Of a DNA stretch of 64,000 nt, positions 34,625 through 43,319 are shown one piece after another. This DNA comes from JAKACA01 sp963769255. Lineage in GTDB: Bacteria; Actinomycetota; Acidimicrobiia; Acidimicrobiales; Bog-793. Below the pieces are notes generated by a model. The model was given only the letters and a program-made list of their open reading frames with translations, searched no databases and was not told where the DNA came from. Position 1 is the first letter of the stretch. Each line of letters starts with the position of its first letter. Made by a program: the position numbers and the translations under genes. The stretch is taken from positions 124,001-188,000 of the forward strand of contig CAVYKV010000001.1 in assembly GCA_963769255.1 (NCBI GenBank), read 5' to 3'.

Positions 34625-35155
34625 CTAGGGCGCGGGCGCCGGCGCCGGCGCCGAGAACACGTGGCCGGTGCCGGACATCTCGTCGAGCACGAACGTCGTC
34701 TGCGTCGCCGTCACCCCGTCGACGGCATGCAGCCGCTCGAGGACGACGTCGCGCAGGTCGCTCGGGTCCCGCACCCGCACGAGCACGAGGAGGTCGAACT
34801 CGCCGCTCACGAGGGCGACGTGCTCGACGCCGGGGAGGCTGGCGATGAGCTGCCCGACGTGGCGCCAGGCGTGCTGGTCGATCTTCACGTACACGTAGGC
34901 GGCGAGGCCGGCTCCGGCTCGCCTCGGGTCGACGACAACGGTGAAGCCCCGGATGACGCCGGCCTCCTGCAGGTGCTGGATGCGGTTGTAGGCCGTCGCG
35001 CGACCGATGCCGACCCGCTCGGCGACTTCCCGCACCGACGCCCGACCGTCGGCGGACAGGAGGTCGAGGATCCGCCGGTCGATGGCGTCGAGCGGGACCG
35101 GCAGGCCGCTGGACGACACGAGCGACGACGGCGGTGGTGACGACAGTCGGGCCAT
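34625..35155 (-). CDS. Lrp/AsnC-family regulator, divergent from the oxoacid dehydrogenase operon
   Basis: A 176-residue protein. The winged HTH (LDAIDRRILDLLSADGRASV, then VGIGRATAYNRIQHLQEAGVIRG) is followed by a RAM effector domain (YVYVKID, VEHVALVSGEFDLLV). An Ala-Pro repeat forms the extreme C-terminus. Branched-chain oxoacid dehydrogenase operons are commonly controlled by a divergent Lrp-type BkdR that senses branched-chain amino acids, so this is the likely local regulator. An inverted repeat lies in the gap. Confidence 0.88.
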   Translation of the reverse strand: MARLSSPPPSSLVSSSGLPVPLDAIDRRILDLLSADGRASVREVAERVGIGRATAYNRIQHLQEAGVIRGFTVVVDPRRAGAGLAAYVYVKIDQHAWRHVGQLIASLPGVEHVALVSGEFDLLVLVRVRDPSDLRDVVLERLHAVDGVTATQTTFVLDEMSGTGHVFSAPAPAPAP

Positions 35156-35168
35156 TGAAACGCCAGCA

Positions 35169-35185
35169 TAGACGCCAAACGTCTA
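35169..35185. promoter_or_regulatory. Candidate Lrp-family operator between lrp and the E1alpha gene
   Basis: TAGACG (35169-35174) and CGTCTA (35180-35185) make a perfect 6-base dyad with a 5-base spacer (CCAAA). A further TAGACG with AAACG downstream (35202-35212) repeats the left half about three helical turns on. Multiple phased half-sites suit Lrp-type octamers. Confidence 0.6.
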
Positions 35186-35240
35186 GACCTTCCACCCGAT
35201 ATAGACGAAACGCCCACCTTACGTCACTATTTCAAGTCAG

Positions 35241-36566
35241 ATGGCACGACGTCTGAACACACGGGGCACCGCTGCTCGCATGGGGGACGGGGACGACCTC
35301 GTCACCGATGGCCTCGGTCAGCTCGCGTGGTCGGCGCCCACCCGCAGGGTGGTGGCGCCCGGCGCCCGCCTCGCCGGCCTGCTCGAAGCCGTCCCCGTCG
35401 GCGAACCGGCCTGCCTCATCGCCCCTGACGGCTCTCCGTCGGAGGCTCCCGGCCTCGAGATGCCGAGCGACGGCGAGCTGCTCGAGCTCTACCGCCGCCT
35501 CGTGACGGCCCGCCGCTTCGACCGGCTCGCCACGACGTTGACCCGGCAGGGCCGCCTCGCCGTCTACCCGTCCGCCGGCGGCCAGGAGGCCTGCCAGGTG
35601 GGCGCCGTCCTGGCCCTGCGCCGGCAGGACTGGATGTTCCCGACCTACCGGGACACGGTGGCCCTCATCACGCGGGGCATCCCGGCGCCGGAGGCGCTCT
35701 CCCTCCTGCGGGGCGACTGGCACTGCGGCTACGACCCGCAGCGGTGGCGTACGGCGCCCCAGTGCACACCGCTCGCGACGCAGGCGTTGCACGGGGTGGG
35801 TTTGGGCTTCGCCGCCCGCTTGAAGGACGAGCGGACGGCCGTGCTCGTGTTCCTCGGCGACGGCGCCACGAGCGAGGGCGACGCCAGCGTGGCCCTCAAC
35901 TTCGCCGCCGTCTACGAGGCGCCCGTCGTCTTCTTCATCCAGAACAACCAGTACGCCATCAGCGTCCCCCTCTCGCGCCAGACGAGGTCGCCGACCCTTG
36001 CGCACCGGGCGCTCGGTTACGGCGTCGCCGGGTACCGCGTCGACGGCAACGACGTGGCCGCCGTGCGGGTGATGGTCTCGAAGCTGCTCGACGAGGCCCG
36101 TGAGGGAGCAGGGCCCGCCCTCGTGGAGGCCATCACCTACCGGATGGAGGCGCACACGAACGCCGACGACGCCGACCGCTACCGGCCTCCCCACGAGGCC
36201 GACGCCTGGGTCGAACGGGATCCGCTCGTCCGTATCGAGGCCTACCTGACGAGCCGGGGCACCCTCGATCAGGCGCGGCGCGACGACGTGGCGGCCGCCG
36301 CCGAGCGGTACGCCTCGAGCGTGCGCGACGCCCTCAACCGCGACGTGGAGGTGAGCCCGTCCTCGCTCTTCGAGCACGTCTACAGCCGCCCGACGGCGCT
36401 CCTCGAGGCGGAGGCGGCGGCGCTGGCGGCGGAGGGGCCGGCGGAGGGGCCGGCGTGGGGGCCACCGGAGGGGCCGGCGGAGGGGCCGGCGTGGGGGCCA
36501 CCGGAGGGGCCGGCGTGGGGGCCACCGGAGGGGCCGGCGTGGGGGCCACCGGAGGGGCCGGCGTGA
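35241..36566 (+). CDS. 2-oxoacid dehydrogenase E1 component, alpha subunit (branched-chain or pyruvate type)
   Basis: A 441-residue ThDP-dependent E1alpha. The ThDP motif GDGATSEGDASVALNFAAVY ends in QNNQYAIS, and EAITYRMEAHTNADD is typical of the BkdA/PdhA group. With E1beta it decarboxylates a 2-oxoacid and loads acyl groups onto E2. The last 45 residues are an unusual EGPAWGPP repeat encoded by a minisatellite. It starts at ATG 35241 after the Lrp operator region and overlaps E1beta by four bases. Substrate (branched-chain oxoacid or pyruvate) is not decided by sequence; the Lrp neighbour favours branched-chain. Confidence 0.88.
   Translation: MARRLNTRGTAARMGDGDDLVTDGLGQLAWSAPTRRVVAPGARLAGLLEAVPVGEPACLIAPDGSPSEAPGLEMPSDGELLELYRRLVTARRFDRLATTLTRQGRLAVYPSAGGQEACQVGAVLALRRQDWMFPTYRDTVALITRGIPAPEALSLLRGDWHCGYDPQRWRTAPQCTPLATQALHGVGLGFAARLKDERTAVLVFLGDGATSEGDASVALNFAAVYEAPVVFFIQNNQYAISVPLSRQTRSPTLAHRALGYGVAGYRVDGNDVAAVRVMVSKLLDEAREGAGPALVEAITYRMEAHTNADDADRYRPPHEADAWVERDPLVRIEAYLTSRGTLDQARRDDVAAAAERYASSVRDALNRDVEVSPSSLFEHVYSRPTALLEAEAAALAAEGPAEGPAWGPPEGPAEGPAWGPPEGPAWGPPEGPAWGPPEGPA
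36432..36563 (+). repeat. Minisatellite (12- and 24-bp units) at the E1alpha/E1beta junction
   Basis: Units of 12 bp (GAGGGGCCGGCG, encoding EGPA) and 24 bp (the same plus TGGGGGCCACCG, encoding EGPAWGPP) occur in the order 12, 24, 12, 24, 24, 24, 12. All are in frame with E1alpha and run up to its stop codon, so unit gain or loss would never shift the frame. The E1beta start GTG uses the last base of the array. Confidence 0.92.
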
Positions 36567-37570
36567 CCGCCTCCATGGCGGAAGCCCTCAACCGGGCGCT
36601 CCACGACGCCATGGCGGCTGACGACTCCGTGCTCGTTTTCGGGGAGGACGTCGGCACGCTCGGCGGCGTGTTCCGCGTAACGGACGGGCTGACCCAGCGC
36701 TTCGGGGAAGGCCGCTGCTTCGACACGCCCCTGGCGGAGAGCGGCATCGTCGGGACGGCGGTCGGCATGGCCATGTACGGGTTCCGGCCCGTCGTCGAGA
36801 TGCAGTTCGACGCCTTTGCCTATCCGGCCTTCGAGCAGATCACGAGCCACGTCGCCAAGCTGCGCAACCGCACCCGCTCCAGCCTGACCCTCCCGCTCGT
36901 GATCCGCATCCCCTACGGCGGCGGCATCGGGGGAGTGGAGCACCACTCCGACTCCTCCGAGGCGTACTACACGCACACCCCCGGGCTCACGGTGATCACG
37001 CCGGGCACTCCCGCCGACGCCTACTCGATGCTGCGGGAGGCCATCGAGATGCCCGACCCCGTGGTCTTCCTCGAGCCGAAACGCCGCTACTGGGCCAAAG
37101 CCGACATCGATCTCCCGGTCGAGACGGAGCCGGCCAGGCGGGCCGTCGTGCGGCGCCCAGGGCGGGACGCCACCATCATCGCCTACGGCGCCATGGTGGA
37201 CACCGCCCTCGCCGCCGCGGCCGCCGGCTCCGAGGAAGGCCTCGATCTCGAGGTCGTGGATCTGCGGAGCCTGGCGCCCTTCGACGCCGAGACCGTGGCG
37301 GCCTCCGTCATGCGGACCGGGCGGGCCGTCGTCGTGCACGAGGCGAGCACGTTCGGCGGCTACGGCGCCGAGGTGGCAGCACGCCTGACAGAACTGTGCT
37401 TCCACCACCTCGAAGCGCCCATCCTCCGCGTCGGTGGCCTCGACATCCCCTACCCGCCCCCCAAGCTCGAGGAGTACCACCTGCCGAACGTCGACCGAAT
37501 CCTCGACGCCGTCGGCCGGTTGCAGTGGGAGGACGGCCTGGAGGCGACGGCCGCCGGGACGGCGCGGTGA
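36563..37570 (+). CDS. 2-oxoacid dehydrogenase E1 component, beta subunit
   Basis: A 335-residue E1beta (transketolase-like pyrimidine-binding and C-terminal domains). VFGEDVGTLGGVFRVTDGL, the DTPLAESGIVGTAVGMA segment and IPYGGGIGGVEHHSDSSEAY are typical. GTG at 36563 overlaps the E1alpha stop (GTGA); ATG at 36575 (MAEALNRAL) is an alternative. The frame is also open upstream through the minisatellite, but that extension is low-complexity and unlikely to be translated. Its stop overlaps the E2 GTG. Confidence 0.9.
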   Translation: MTASMAEALNRALHDAMAADDSVLVFGEDVGTLGGVFRVTDGLTQRFGEGRCFDTPLAESGIVGTAVGMAMYGFRPVVEMQFDAFAYPAFEQITSHVAKLRNRTRSSLTLPLVIRIPYGGGIGGVEHHSDSSEAYYTHTPGLTVITPGTPADAYSMLREAIEMPDPVVFLEPKRRYWAKADIDLPVETEPARRAVVRRPGRDATIIAYGAMVDTALAAAAAGSEEGLDLEVVDLRSLAPFDAETVAASVMRTGRAVVVHEASTFGGYGAEVAARLTELCFHHLEAPILRVGGLDIPYPPPKLEEYHLPNVDRILDAVGRLQWEDGLEATAAGTAR

Positions 37571-38847
37571 GCGCACGGGAGTTTCGCCTCCCCGATCTCG
37601 GGGAAGGCCTGGAGGACGCCGAGATCTCGCAGTGGCTCGTGGCCGTCGGGGACACCGTCGTCGTCGACCAACCGGTCGTCGAGGTCGTGACGGCGAAGGC
37701 GACCGTCGAGCTGCCGGCACCCTTCGGCGGCGTTGTCGTCGCCCTGTACGGCGGGGCCGGCGACATCGTGGCGGTGGGTGCGCCCCTGCTCGCCATCGGC
37801 GAGGAGGGCGATGTCGTCGAGCCGCCGGGGGCGGCGGGGGCGGCGGCTGCGGCCGAGGCCGAGTGCGACGGCTCGGGGAGCGTGCTCGTGGGCTACGGGA
37901 CCCGTCCGGAGGGCCGGCGCCGGCGGGTCGGATCGGCCGCCGGGTCGCCGACGGGCTCGGGCGCCGCCGTTGCCGTCCCGCCGGCGGGGCGCCCGGCCGT
38001 CATGTCGCCGGTCGTGCGCCGCCTCGCCCGCCAGCTGCACGTGGACCTGTCGTCGCTCGGCGGCTCCGGCCCGGACGGCGTCATCACCCGCCGTGATGTC
38101 GAGCGGGCCGCCGGCGCCTCGGCCTTCGGCCGCTCGGCCGCCCCGGCGCCCGAGCCGAGCACCGAGCGCATCCCCATCCGCGGCGCCCACCGGCAGATGG
38201 CCGAGCGCCTCGCCCGCTCCCGCCGCGAGATCCCCGAGGCCACCGTGTGGGTGGACGCCGACGCCTCCGGACTCCTCGAGGCGCGCCGCCTGACCGACCT
38301 CGCCCACGCGGAGCGCTCCGAGGGCGTCGGGCTCACCAGCTGGCTCGGGCGCTTCTGCGTCCTCGGCCTGCAGCGCTGGCCGCTGCTCAACTCCCGCCTC
38401 GACGGCGACGAGATCGTCGTCGGCCGCCAGGTGCATCTCGGCATCGCCGTGCAGACCGACGGCGGGCTCGTCGTCCCCGTCGTGCACCACGCCGACGAGC
38501 TGAGCCTGCTCGAGCTCGACGACGAGATCCGGCGCCTCGCCGCCGGCGCTCGCAGTGGCCGGCTCACGACGTCGGATCTCACGGGCGGCTCCTGCACGCT
38601 CAACAACTACGGGATCTTCGGCGTGGACGGTTCCGCCGCCATCATCAACGTGCCCGAGGTGGCCATCGTCGGCGTAGGGCGAATCCTCGACCGGCCCTGG
38701 GTCGCCGACGGCGAGGTGCGCGTCCGGCCCGTCACGGAGCTGACGCTGAGCTTCGACCACCGTGTCTGTGATGGCGGCGTGGCCGGCGGCTTCCTGCGCT
38801 TCCTCGCCGACTGCGTCGAGTCGCCCGTGCGGCTGCTGTCGCTCTGA
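37567..38847 (+). CDS. 2-oxoacid dehydrogenase E2 component (lipoyl acyltransferase)
   Basis: A 426-residue E2. One N-terminal lipoyl domain carries the lipoylated Lys44 (VTAKATVE), a peripheral-subunit-binding domain follows (about 145-180, SPVVRRLARQLHVDLSSL), and the C-terminal catalytic domain ends with SFDHRVCDGGVAGGFL, the CoA acyltransferase His/Asp motif. Linkers are Ala/Gly/Pro-rich. It transfers the acyl group from E1 to CoA. No E3 gene lies beside it. GTGA overlap with E1beta. Confidence 0.9.
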   Translation: MSAREFRLPDLGEGLEDAEISQWLVAVGDTVVVDQPVVEVVTAKATVELPAPFGGVVVALYGGAGDIVAVGAPLLAIGEEGDVVEPPGAAGAAAAAEAECDGSGSVLVGYGTRPEGRRRRVGSAAGSPTGSGAAVAVPPAGRPAVMSPVVRRLARQLHVDLSSLGGSGPDGVITRRDVERAAGASAFGRSAAPAPEPSTERIPIRGAHRQMAERLARSRREIPEATVWVDADASGLLEARRLTDLAHAERSEGVGLTSWLGRFCVLGLQRWPLLNSRLDGDEIVVGRQVHLGIAVQTDGGLVVPVVHHADELSLLELDDEIRRLAAGARSGRLTTSDLTGGSCTLNNYGIFGVDGSAAIINVPEVAIVGVGRILDRPWVADGEVRVRPVTELTLSFDHRVCDGGVAGGFLRFLADCVESPVRLLSL

Positions 38848-38944
38848 GCCGGCGAGGGCCGATCGGCCCGCGTCGTGCCGCTACAACGGGAGGACCCAGG
38901 TTGTAGCAATCGTCGGACACCACTCGAGACGAAGGAGACGTGCC

Positions 38945-39565
38945 GTGACCTCCCAGGCGAGCAACGAGCCGACACCCATCGACTTCTGGTTCGATCCCAT
39001 CTGCCCCTGGGCGTGGATCACGTCCCGATGGGTCCTCGAGGTCGAGAAGGTGCGGCCCGTCACGTGCCGGTGGCACGTCATGTGCCTGCCGTACCTCAAT
39101 GCGGAGAAGGACATCTCCGACGACTACCGCGCTCGCCTCGAGCGGGCGTGGGGACCGGTGCGGGTCATCGAGGCGGCCCGCCAGCGCTTCGGCGAGGACG
39201 TCGTGCTGCCGCTCTACACCGCCCTCGGCACCCGCTTCCACAACGAGCAACGGCGGGAGGAGCAGTCGGTCGTCGAGTCCATCGCCGAGGTCGGCCTGCC
39301 TGCCGACCTCATCGAGGCAGCCACGACGCACGACTACGACGAGGCGATCAAGATGTCCCACCACGAAGGCATGGATCCTGTCGGCTACGAGGTGGGCACG
39401 CCCGTCATCCACGTCAGGGAGATCGCCTTCTTCGGCCCCGTCGTGACTCCGATCCCTCGCGGCGAGGAGGCGGGACGGCTGTGGGACGGGGTGATGCTCG
39501 TGGCGGGGACGGACGGCTTCTTCGAGCTGAAGCGCACCCGCACGCGGGAGCCGGCCTTCGACTGA
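38945..39565 (+). CDS. DsbA-fold oxidoreductase, Rv2466c (mycothiol-dependent nitroreductase)-like, CPWA variant
   Basis: A 206-residue thioredoxin/DsbA-fold protein. FWFDPICPWAWITSRWVLEV near the N-terminus, RAWGPVRVIEAARQRFGE, a HHEGMDPVGYEVGTPVIHV block and a C-terminal FELKRTRTREPAFD closely follow the mycobacterial Rv2466c pattern. In Rv2466c the active site is CPWC; here the second Cys is Ala (Cys20-Pro-Trp-Ala23), which would remove the resolving cysteine. AAGGAGA lies five bases before the GTG start. It is probably a mycothiol-linked reductase or isomerase; activity needs checking. Confidence 0.85.
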   Translation: MTSQASNEPTPIDFWFDPICPWAWITSRWVLEVEKVRPVTCRWHVMCLPYLNAEKDISDDYRARLERAWGPVRVIEAARQRFGEDVVLPLYTALGTRFHNEQRREEQSVVESIAEVGLPADLIEAATTHDYDEAIKMSHHEGMDPVGYEVGTPVIHVREIAFFGPVVTPIPRGEEAGRLWDGVMLVAGTDGFFELKRTRTREPAFD

Positions 39566-39574
39566 CCCGCGGCG

Positions 39575-40525
39575 TCAGCGCCAGTCGTCGACGACGAGCG
39601 CCTCGGGACGGTTGTAGCCGCCGTCGTTCGGCCGGTGCATGGCGACGCCCTGTCCTTCGACTCGAAAACCCATGGCGGCGAGCGCCCGCCAGGCGCTCTC
39701 CCGCTCGGCGTTGGCCCCGGCCACGACCTTGAGGGCGCCCCGCTCGGCCGCCAGGCGTTCGCAGGCCCCGAGGAGGCGTTCGAGACGCCAGGAGCCACCG
39801 GCGCCGGCACGGACGGCGGCGAACTTCACGTAGCAGGACCCGCCCCCACCTTCGGTCCCGGAGCCGACCTGGCAGAGGGCGACGCCTCTGACGCCGCCGG
39901 CCTCGTCGAGGAGGAGGACGTCGCCCAGCTCCTGGCGGAGGAGGCCGTCGATCTCCCGGGTGAGGTCGAGACCCTCGTAGAGCTCGTCGGTGAGCTCCCG
40001 GATGTCGGCGATCGCCGCCACCCGCCCCTCCGCCGGCAGCTGCGACAGCCGCCTGGCGCCATCGAAGCCGCCGGCGCCGACGGGGCGCGACATGATGGCC
40101 GTGAGGTAGCGGGGCCAGAAACCGAACCGCTGGTAGAGCCCGACGTGCTTGGCGCTCTGGGCGAACGTGAAGAGCCCGCAGTGGCGTGTGCCGAGGGCGG
40201 CGAAGCGCTCCATCGTCGCCTCGAGCAGCTGCTTGGCCACACCTCGGTTCCAGTACGCAGGAAGCACGGTGAGCGGCCCGAAGAAACCCACACTGCCCCA
40301 GTCCGTCACGAAGTTCGACCCGGCGACGGCGCCGTCGAGCACCGCCGCGATGCCGCTGCCTGGATCCGTCCGCCACCTCGTGCGGACGAAGTCGGCGTCG
40401 CCGAAGAAGTGCTCGGGGTCCTCCGCCCCGAGGAACGTCCCGAAGGCGAGACGGAAGATGCGGTCCGCCGCGTCGAGGTCGGTTGCTTCGAGCGGCCGGA
40501 CGGCGACGGGGAGCGACTCGGTCAT
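39575..40525 (-). CDS. GNAT-family N-acetyltransferase
   Basis: A 316-residue protein. The acetyl-CoA-binding loop appears in LPAYWNRGVAKQLLEA (NRGVAK, 93-98), and a second, weaker GNAT-like half follows with GSCYVKFAAVRAG and RLERLLGACERLAAE. This suggests a tandem GNAT with one active half. The substrate is unknown. The ATG at 40525 overlaps the stop of the upstream M20 peptidase gene (ATGA), so the two are cotranslated. Confidence 0.8.
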   Translation of the reverse strand: MTESLPVAVRPLEATDLDAADRIFRLAFGTFLGAEDPEHFFGDADFVRTRWRTDPGSGIAAVLDGAVAGSNFVTDWGSVGFFGPLTVLPAYWNRGVAKQLLEATMERFAALGTRHCGLFTFAQSAKHVGLYQRFGFWPRYLTAIMSRPVGAGGFDGARRLSQLPAEGRVAAIADIRELTDELYEGLDLTREIDGLLRQELGDVLLLDEAGGVRGVALCQVGSGTEGGGGSCYVKFAAVRAGAGGSWRLERLLGACERLAAERGALKVVAGANAERESAWRALAAMGFRVEGQGVAMHRPNDGGYNRPEALVVDDWR

Positions 40526-41970
40526 TGCCGGCGGGGCGCCACGGTCGCCGTGAGGACGTGGGCGACGGAGGCGGTCACCCGCTTCGCCGTGGGGAGGTGC
40601 AGCATCTCGTTCGGCCCGTGGGCGTTCGACCCCGGGCCGAGCACACCGGTCACGAGGAACTGTGCCCGGGGGTACCGCTGCTGCAGGGCGGCCAGGACCG
40701 GGATCGTGCCGCCCTCGCCGGCGCCGCCGCTCGGCTGCCCGAAGTACGCCTCCGACGCCTCATCGACAGTGGCGGCCAGCCACGGCGCCATCTCGGGGGA
40801 ATCGAAGCCGCGGGCTCCTTCCGCCGTGACCGTCACTGTGGCGCCGTCGGGCGGATCCACTGAGAGGAGCTCGGTCACACGTGCCGTGGCGACGTCGGCG
40901 TCGGCCCCCGGTGCCAGCCGCATCGAGATCTTGCCGGTCGTGAACGGCCGCAGCACGTTGCCGCCGTCCGCCACCGCCGGCACGCCGTCGATGCCGACGA
41001 AGGCGAGGGAGGGCTCCCAGGTCCGTGCCAGCACACGGTCGACGGCGTCCGTGCCGCCGAGACGGAGGCCGGGGACCGTCGGGAAGGCCTCGGCGAGGGT
41101 GGCGCCGAGTGCCTCGACGAACTGGGCCGCCTCGCGGCGTCGCAGTTCCGGGATGGCGGAGCGGCACTCCTCCACGAGGATGCGCCCCGTCGCCTCGTCC
41201 TCGAGGCGAGAGAGCAGCCGGCGGAGAATACGAAACGACGACGGCACCACCCCACCCGCACCACCGCTGTGCACTCCGGCGGTGAGCACGTCGACGCGGA
41301 TCTCGGCGACGAGCACCCCGCGCAGCGAGGTCGTCGCCCAGAGACGGTCATAGGTGGGGGCCCCCGAGTCGAGGCAGACGAGGAGCTCCGGGCCCTCCGG
41401 GCCGAAGCGTGGTGCCAAGGCGTCGAGGTAAGGCTCGAGGTGTGTGCTTCCGCTCTCCTCGGACGCCTCGATGAGGACGATGCAACGGCCGTGGGGCAGG
41501 CCGCACTCGTGGAGGGCCTGCAGCGCCCCGAGGGCGGCGAAGACGGAGTAGCCGTCGTCGGCCGTCCCGCGTCCGTAGAGGGCGTCGCCCTCCCGGACGG
41601 GAACGAAGGGGTCGAGCCCGTCTCGCCAGGAGCCGAGGGGTGGCTGCTTGTCGAGGTGACCGTAGAGCAGAACGGGGCCGGCGCCGCTCTCGGCGGCCTG
41701 CCCGTCCGTCGCCGGCACCTCCGCCACGAGTACCGGAGTGAGGCCGGGCAGCCGCACGATCTCGACCTCGAGCCCCGGCAGGGGACGTGCCTTCGCCCAC
41801 GCGGCCAGCAGTTCGGCCGCCTGTTGCAGGTAGCCGTGCGACTCCCACCCGGCGTCGAAGTCGGGGGAGAGGCAGGGGATGCGTACGTACTGCTCCATGA
41901 CGGGCAGGACGTCGCCTTCGAAGAGGCGGTCCGCCACGTCGAGCAGTTCCGGTCGAGGCGTGGCCGTCAT
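40522..41970 (-). CDS. M20-family metallopeptidase (dipeptidase/carnosinase type)
   Basis: A 482-residue di-zinc peptidase. Metal ligands are visible: His105 in LLYGHLDKQP, Asp138 in GRGTADDG, catalytic/ligand Glu171-172 in EASEESGS, an Asp in CLDSG, and a His in GPGSNAHGPNE. A dimerisation insert occupies about 215-375. It probably hydrolyses dipeptides or N-acyl amino acids. It overlaps the GNAT gene by four bases; a small cytosolic peptide or amino-acid pathway is plausible but not shown. Confidence 0.88.
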   Translation of the reverse strand: MTATPRPELLDVADRLFEGDVLPVMEQYVRIPCLSPDFDAGWESHGYLQQAAELLAAWAKARPLPGLEVEIVRLPGLTPVLVAEVPATDGQAAESGAGPVLLYGHLDKQPPLGSWRDGLDPFVPVREGDALYGRGTADDGYSVFAALGALQALHECGLPHGRCIVLIEASEESGSTHLEPYLDALAPRFGPEGPELLVCLDSGAPTYDRLWATTSLRGVLVAEIRVDVLTAGVHSGGAGGVVPSSFRILRRLLSRLEDEATGRILVEECRSAIPELRRREAAQFVEALGATLAEAFPTVPGLRLGGTDAVDRVLARTWEPSLAFVGIDGVPAVADGGNVLRPFTTGKISMRLAPGADADVATARVTELLSVDPPDGATVTVTAEGARGFDSPEMAPWLAATVDEASEAYFGQPSGGAGEGGTIPVLAALQQRYPRAQFLVTGVLGPGSNAHGPNEMLHLPTAKRVTASVAHVLTATVAPRRQ

Positions 41971-42049
41971 GGTCTCTCCCGTCGTTCGGCCGGTCAGCCG
42001 GCGCGCTGAGTGTGAGTACGAGGTTGGCGTGAGTACCCGTGAGTCCGCG

Positions 42050-43204
42050 TTAGTACGATTTGGGCAGCCCGAGCGCGTGCTGGGCGACGAAGTTGAGGAT
42101 CATCTCCCGGCTCACCGGCGCCGTCCGGAGCAGCCGGGCGGTTCCCCAGAGGTCCGCCAGGCCGAACTCGGAGGCGAGCCCGTTGCCGCCGTGCACCTGG
42201 ATCGCCTCGTCGAGGGCCTCGAGGCCGGCCTCGGCGGCGGCGAATTTGGCCATGTTGGCGGCGGTGCCGTCCTCGATGCCGGCGTCGTAGCTCCACGCCG
42301 CCTTCTGCAGCATGAGGCGGGCCAGCTCGAGATGGATCTTCGCCTCGGCGAGCGGGTGGGCGATGCCCTGGTGCGCCCCGATGGGGCGCTCCCAGACGAC
42401 ACGTTGCCGGCTGTAGTCGGCGGCCCGCCCGAGGGCATAGCGGCCGATACCGCAGGAAACGGCGGCGCTCATGAGGCGTTCGGGGTTCAAGCCGGCGAAG
42501 ACCTGGTGAAGGCCGTCGCCGGCCGTGCCGAGGAGGCGGTCCTCCTCCACGAGGCAGTTGTCGAAGAAGAGAGTGAACTGCTTCTCGGGGGCAGCGATCT
42601 CGACGGGGATGAGCCGGGCTTCGAAGCCCTTCGACTCCGTGTCCACGACGAAGAGGGAGAGCTGTGCCCGCCCGCTCGCCTCGTCGGTCCCGGTCCGGGT
42701 CACGACGATGACGGCCTCGGCCTCGTCGACTCCGGAGATGTAGTACTTCGTGCCGTTCAACCGCCAGGCATCGCCGTCGCGCTCGGCCGTCGTGGCGATG
42801 CGATGGGAGTTCGAGCCGGCGTCCGGTTCGGTGATGGCGAAGGCCATCTTCGCCTCGCCCGAGGCCATGCGGGGGAGCCAGCGCTCCTTTTGTTCGTCGG
42901 AACCGTAGGTGGCGATCAGGGTGGCGCAGATGGCGGGCGAGACGAGGATCAGCAAGAGCGGGCAGCCGGCGGCCGCCACCTCCTCGCAGACGATGGCGAG
43001 CTCGGCGATCCCCATCCCGCCGCCGCCGTAGGCCTCCGGAAGGTGGACGCCGAGGAATCCTCCCCGCCCGAGCTCGGACCAGAGCTCGTCCGGCTTGGCG
43101 CCCCGCCGCGTGTTCTCCTGGAAGTACTCGTGCCCATAGCGGCCGGCGATGCGGGCGACCGACTCGGCCAGCAGCTCCTGCTCGGGCGTCGGCCGGAAGT
43201 CCAT
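42050..43204 (-). CDS. Acyl-CoA dehydrogenase
   Basis: A 384-residue FAD-dependent acyl-CoA dehydrogenase of normal length. FAITEPDAGSNSHRIATTAE contains the flavin-binding signature, KYYISGVDEAEAVIVV forms the middle beta-domain, and IQVHGGNGLASEFGLADLW is the C-terminal helical signature. The chain start MDFRPTPEQELLAESV is typical, supporting ATG 43204. The substrate chain is not readable. It is divergent from glmU. Confidence 0.9.
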   Translation of the reverse strand: MDFRPTPEQELLAESVARIAGRYGHEYFQENTRRGAKPDELWSELGRGGFLGVHLPEAYGGGGMGIAELAIVCEEVAAAGCPLLLILVSPAICATLIATYGSDEQKERWLPRMASGEAKMAFAITEPDAGSNSHRIATTAERDGDAWRLNGTKYYISGVDEAEAVIVVTRTGTDEASGRAQLSLFVVDTESKGFEARLIPVEIAAPEKQFTLFFDNCLVEEDRLLGTAGDGLHQVFAGLNPERLMSAAVSCGIGRYALGRAADYSRQRVVWERPIGAHQGIAHPLAEAKIHLELARLMLQKAAWSYDAGIEDGTAANMAKFAAAEAGLEALDEAIQVHGGNGLASEFGLADLWGTARLLRTAPVSREMILNFVAQHALGLPKSY

Positions 43205-43319
43205 CGCCCGGCACAATAGGTCGCCACGCAGGGTGCGCTGTCCCGCCCCGGTCGTTGGCGAGCACAGGCGGCCACTCGCAGCTATGGTCGGGCTTGGTCG
43301 GACGTCGGAGAGGTTGGGG

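Noticed and set aside
36455..36562. N-terminal GATGGAG extension of E1beta
   Set aside because: Out-of-frame reading of the minisatellite; family E1beta proteins begin at the GTG or ATG after it.
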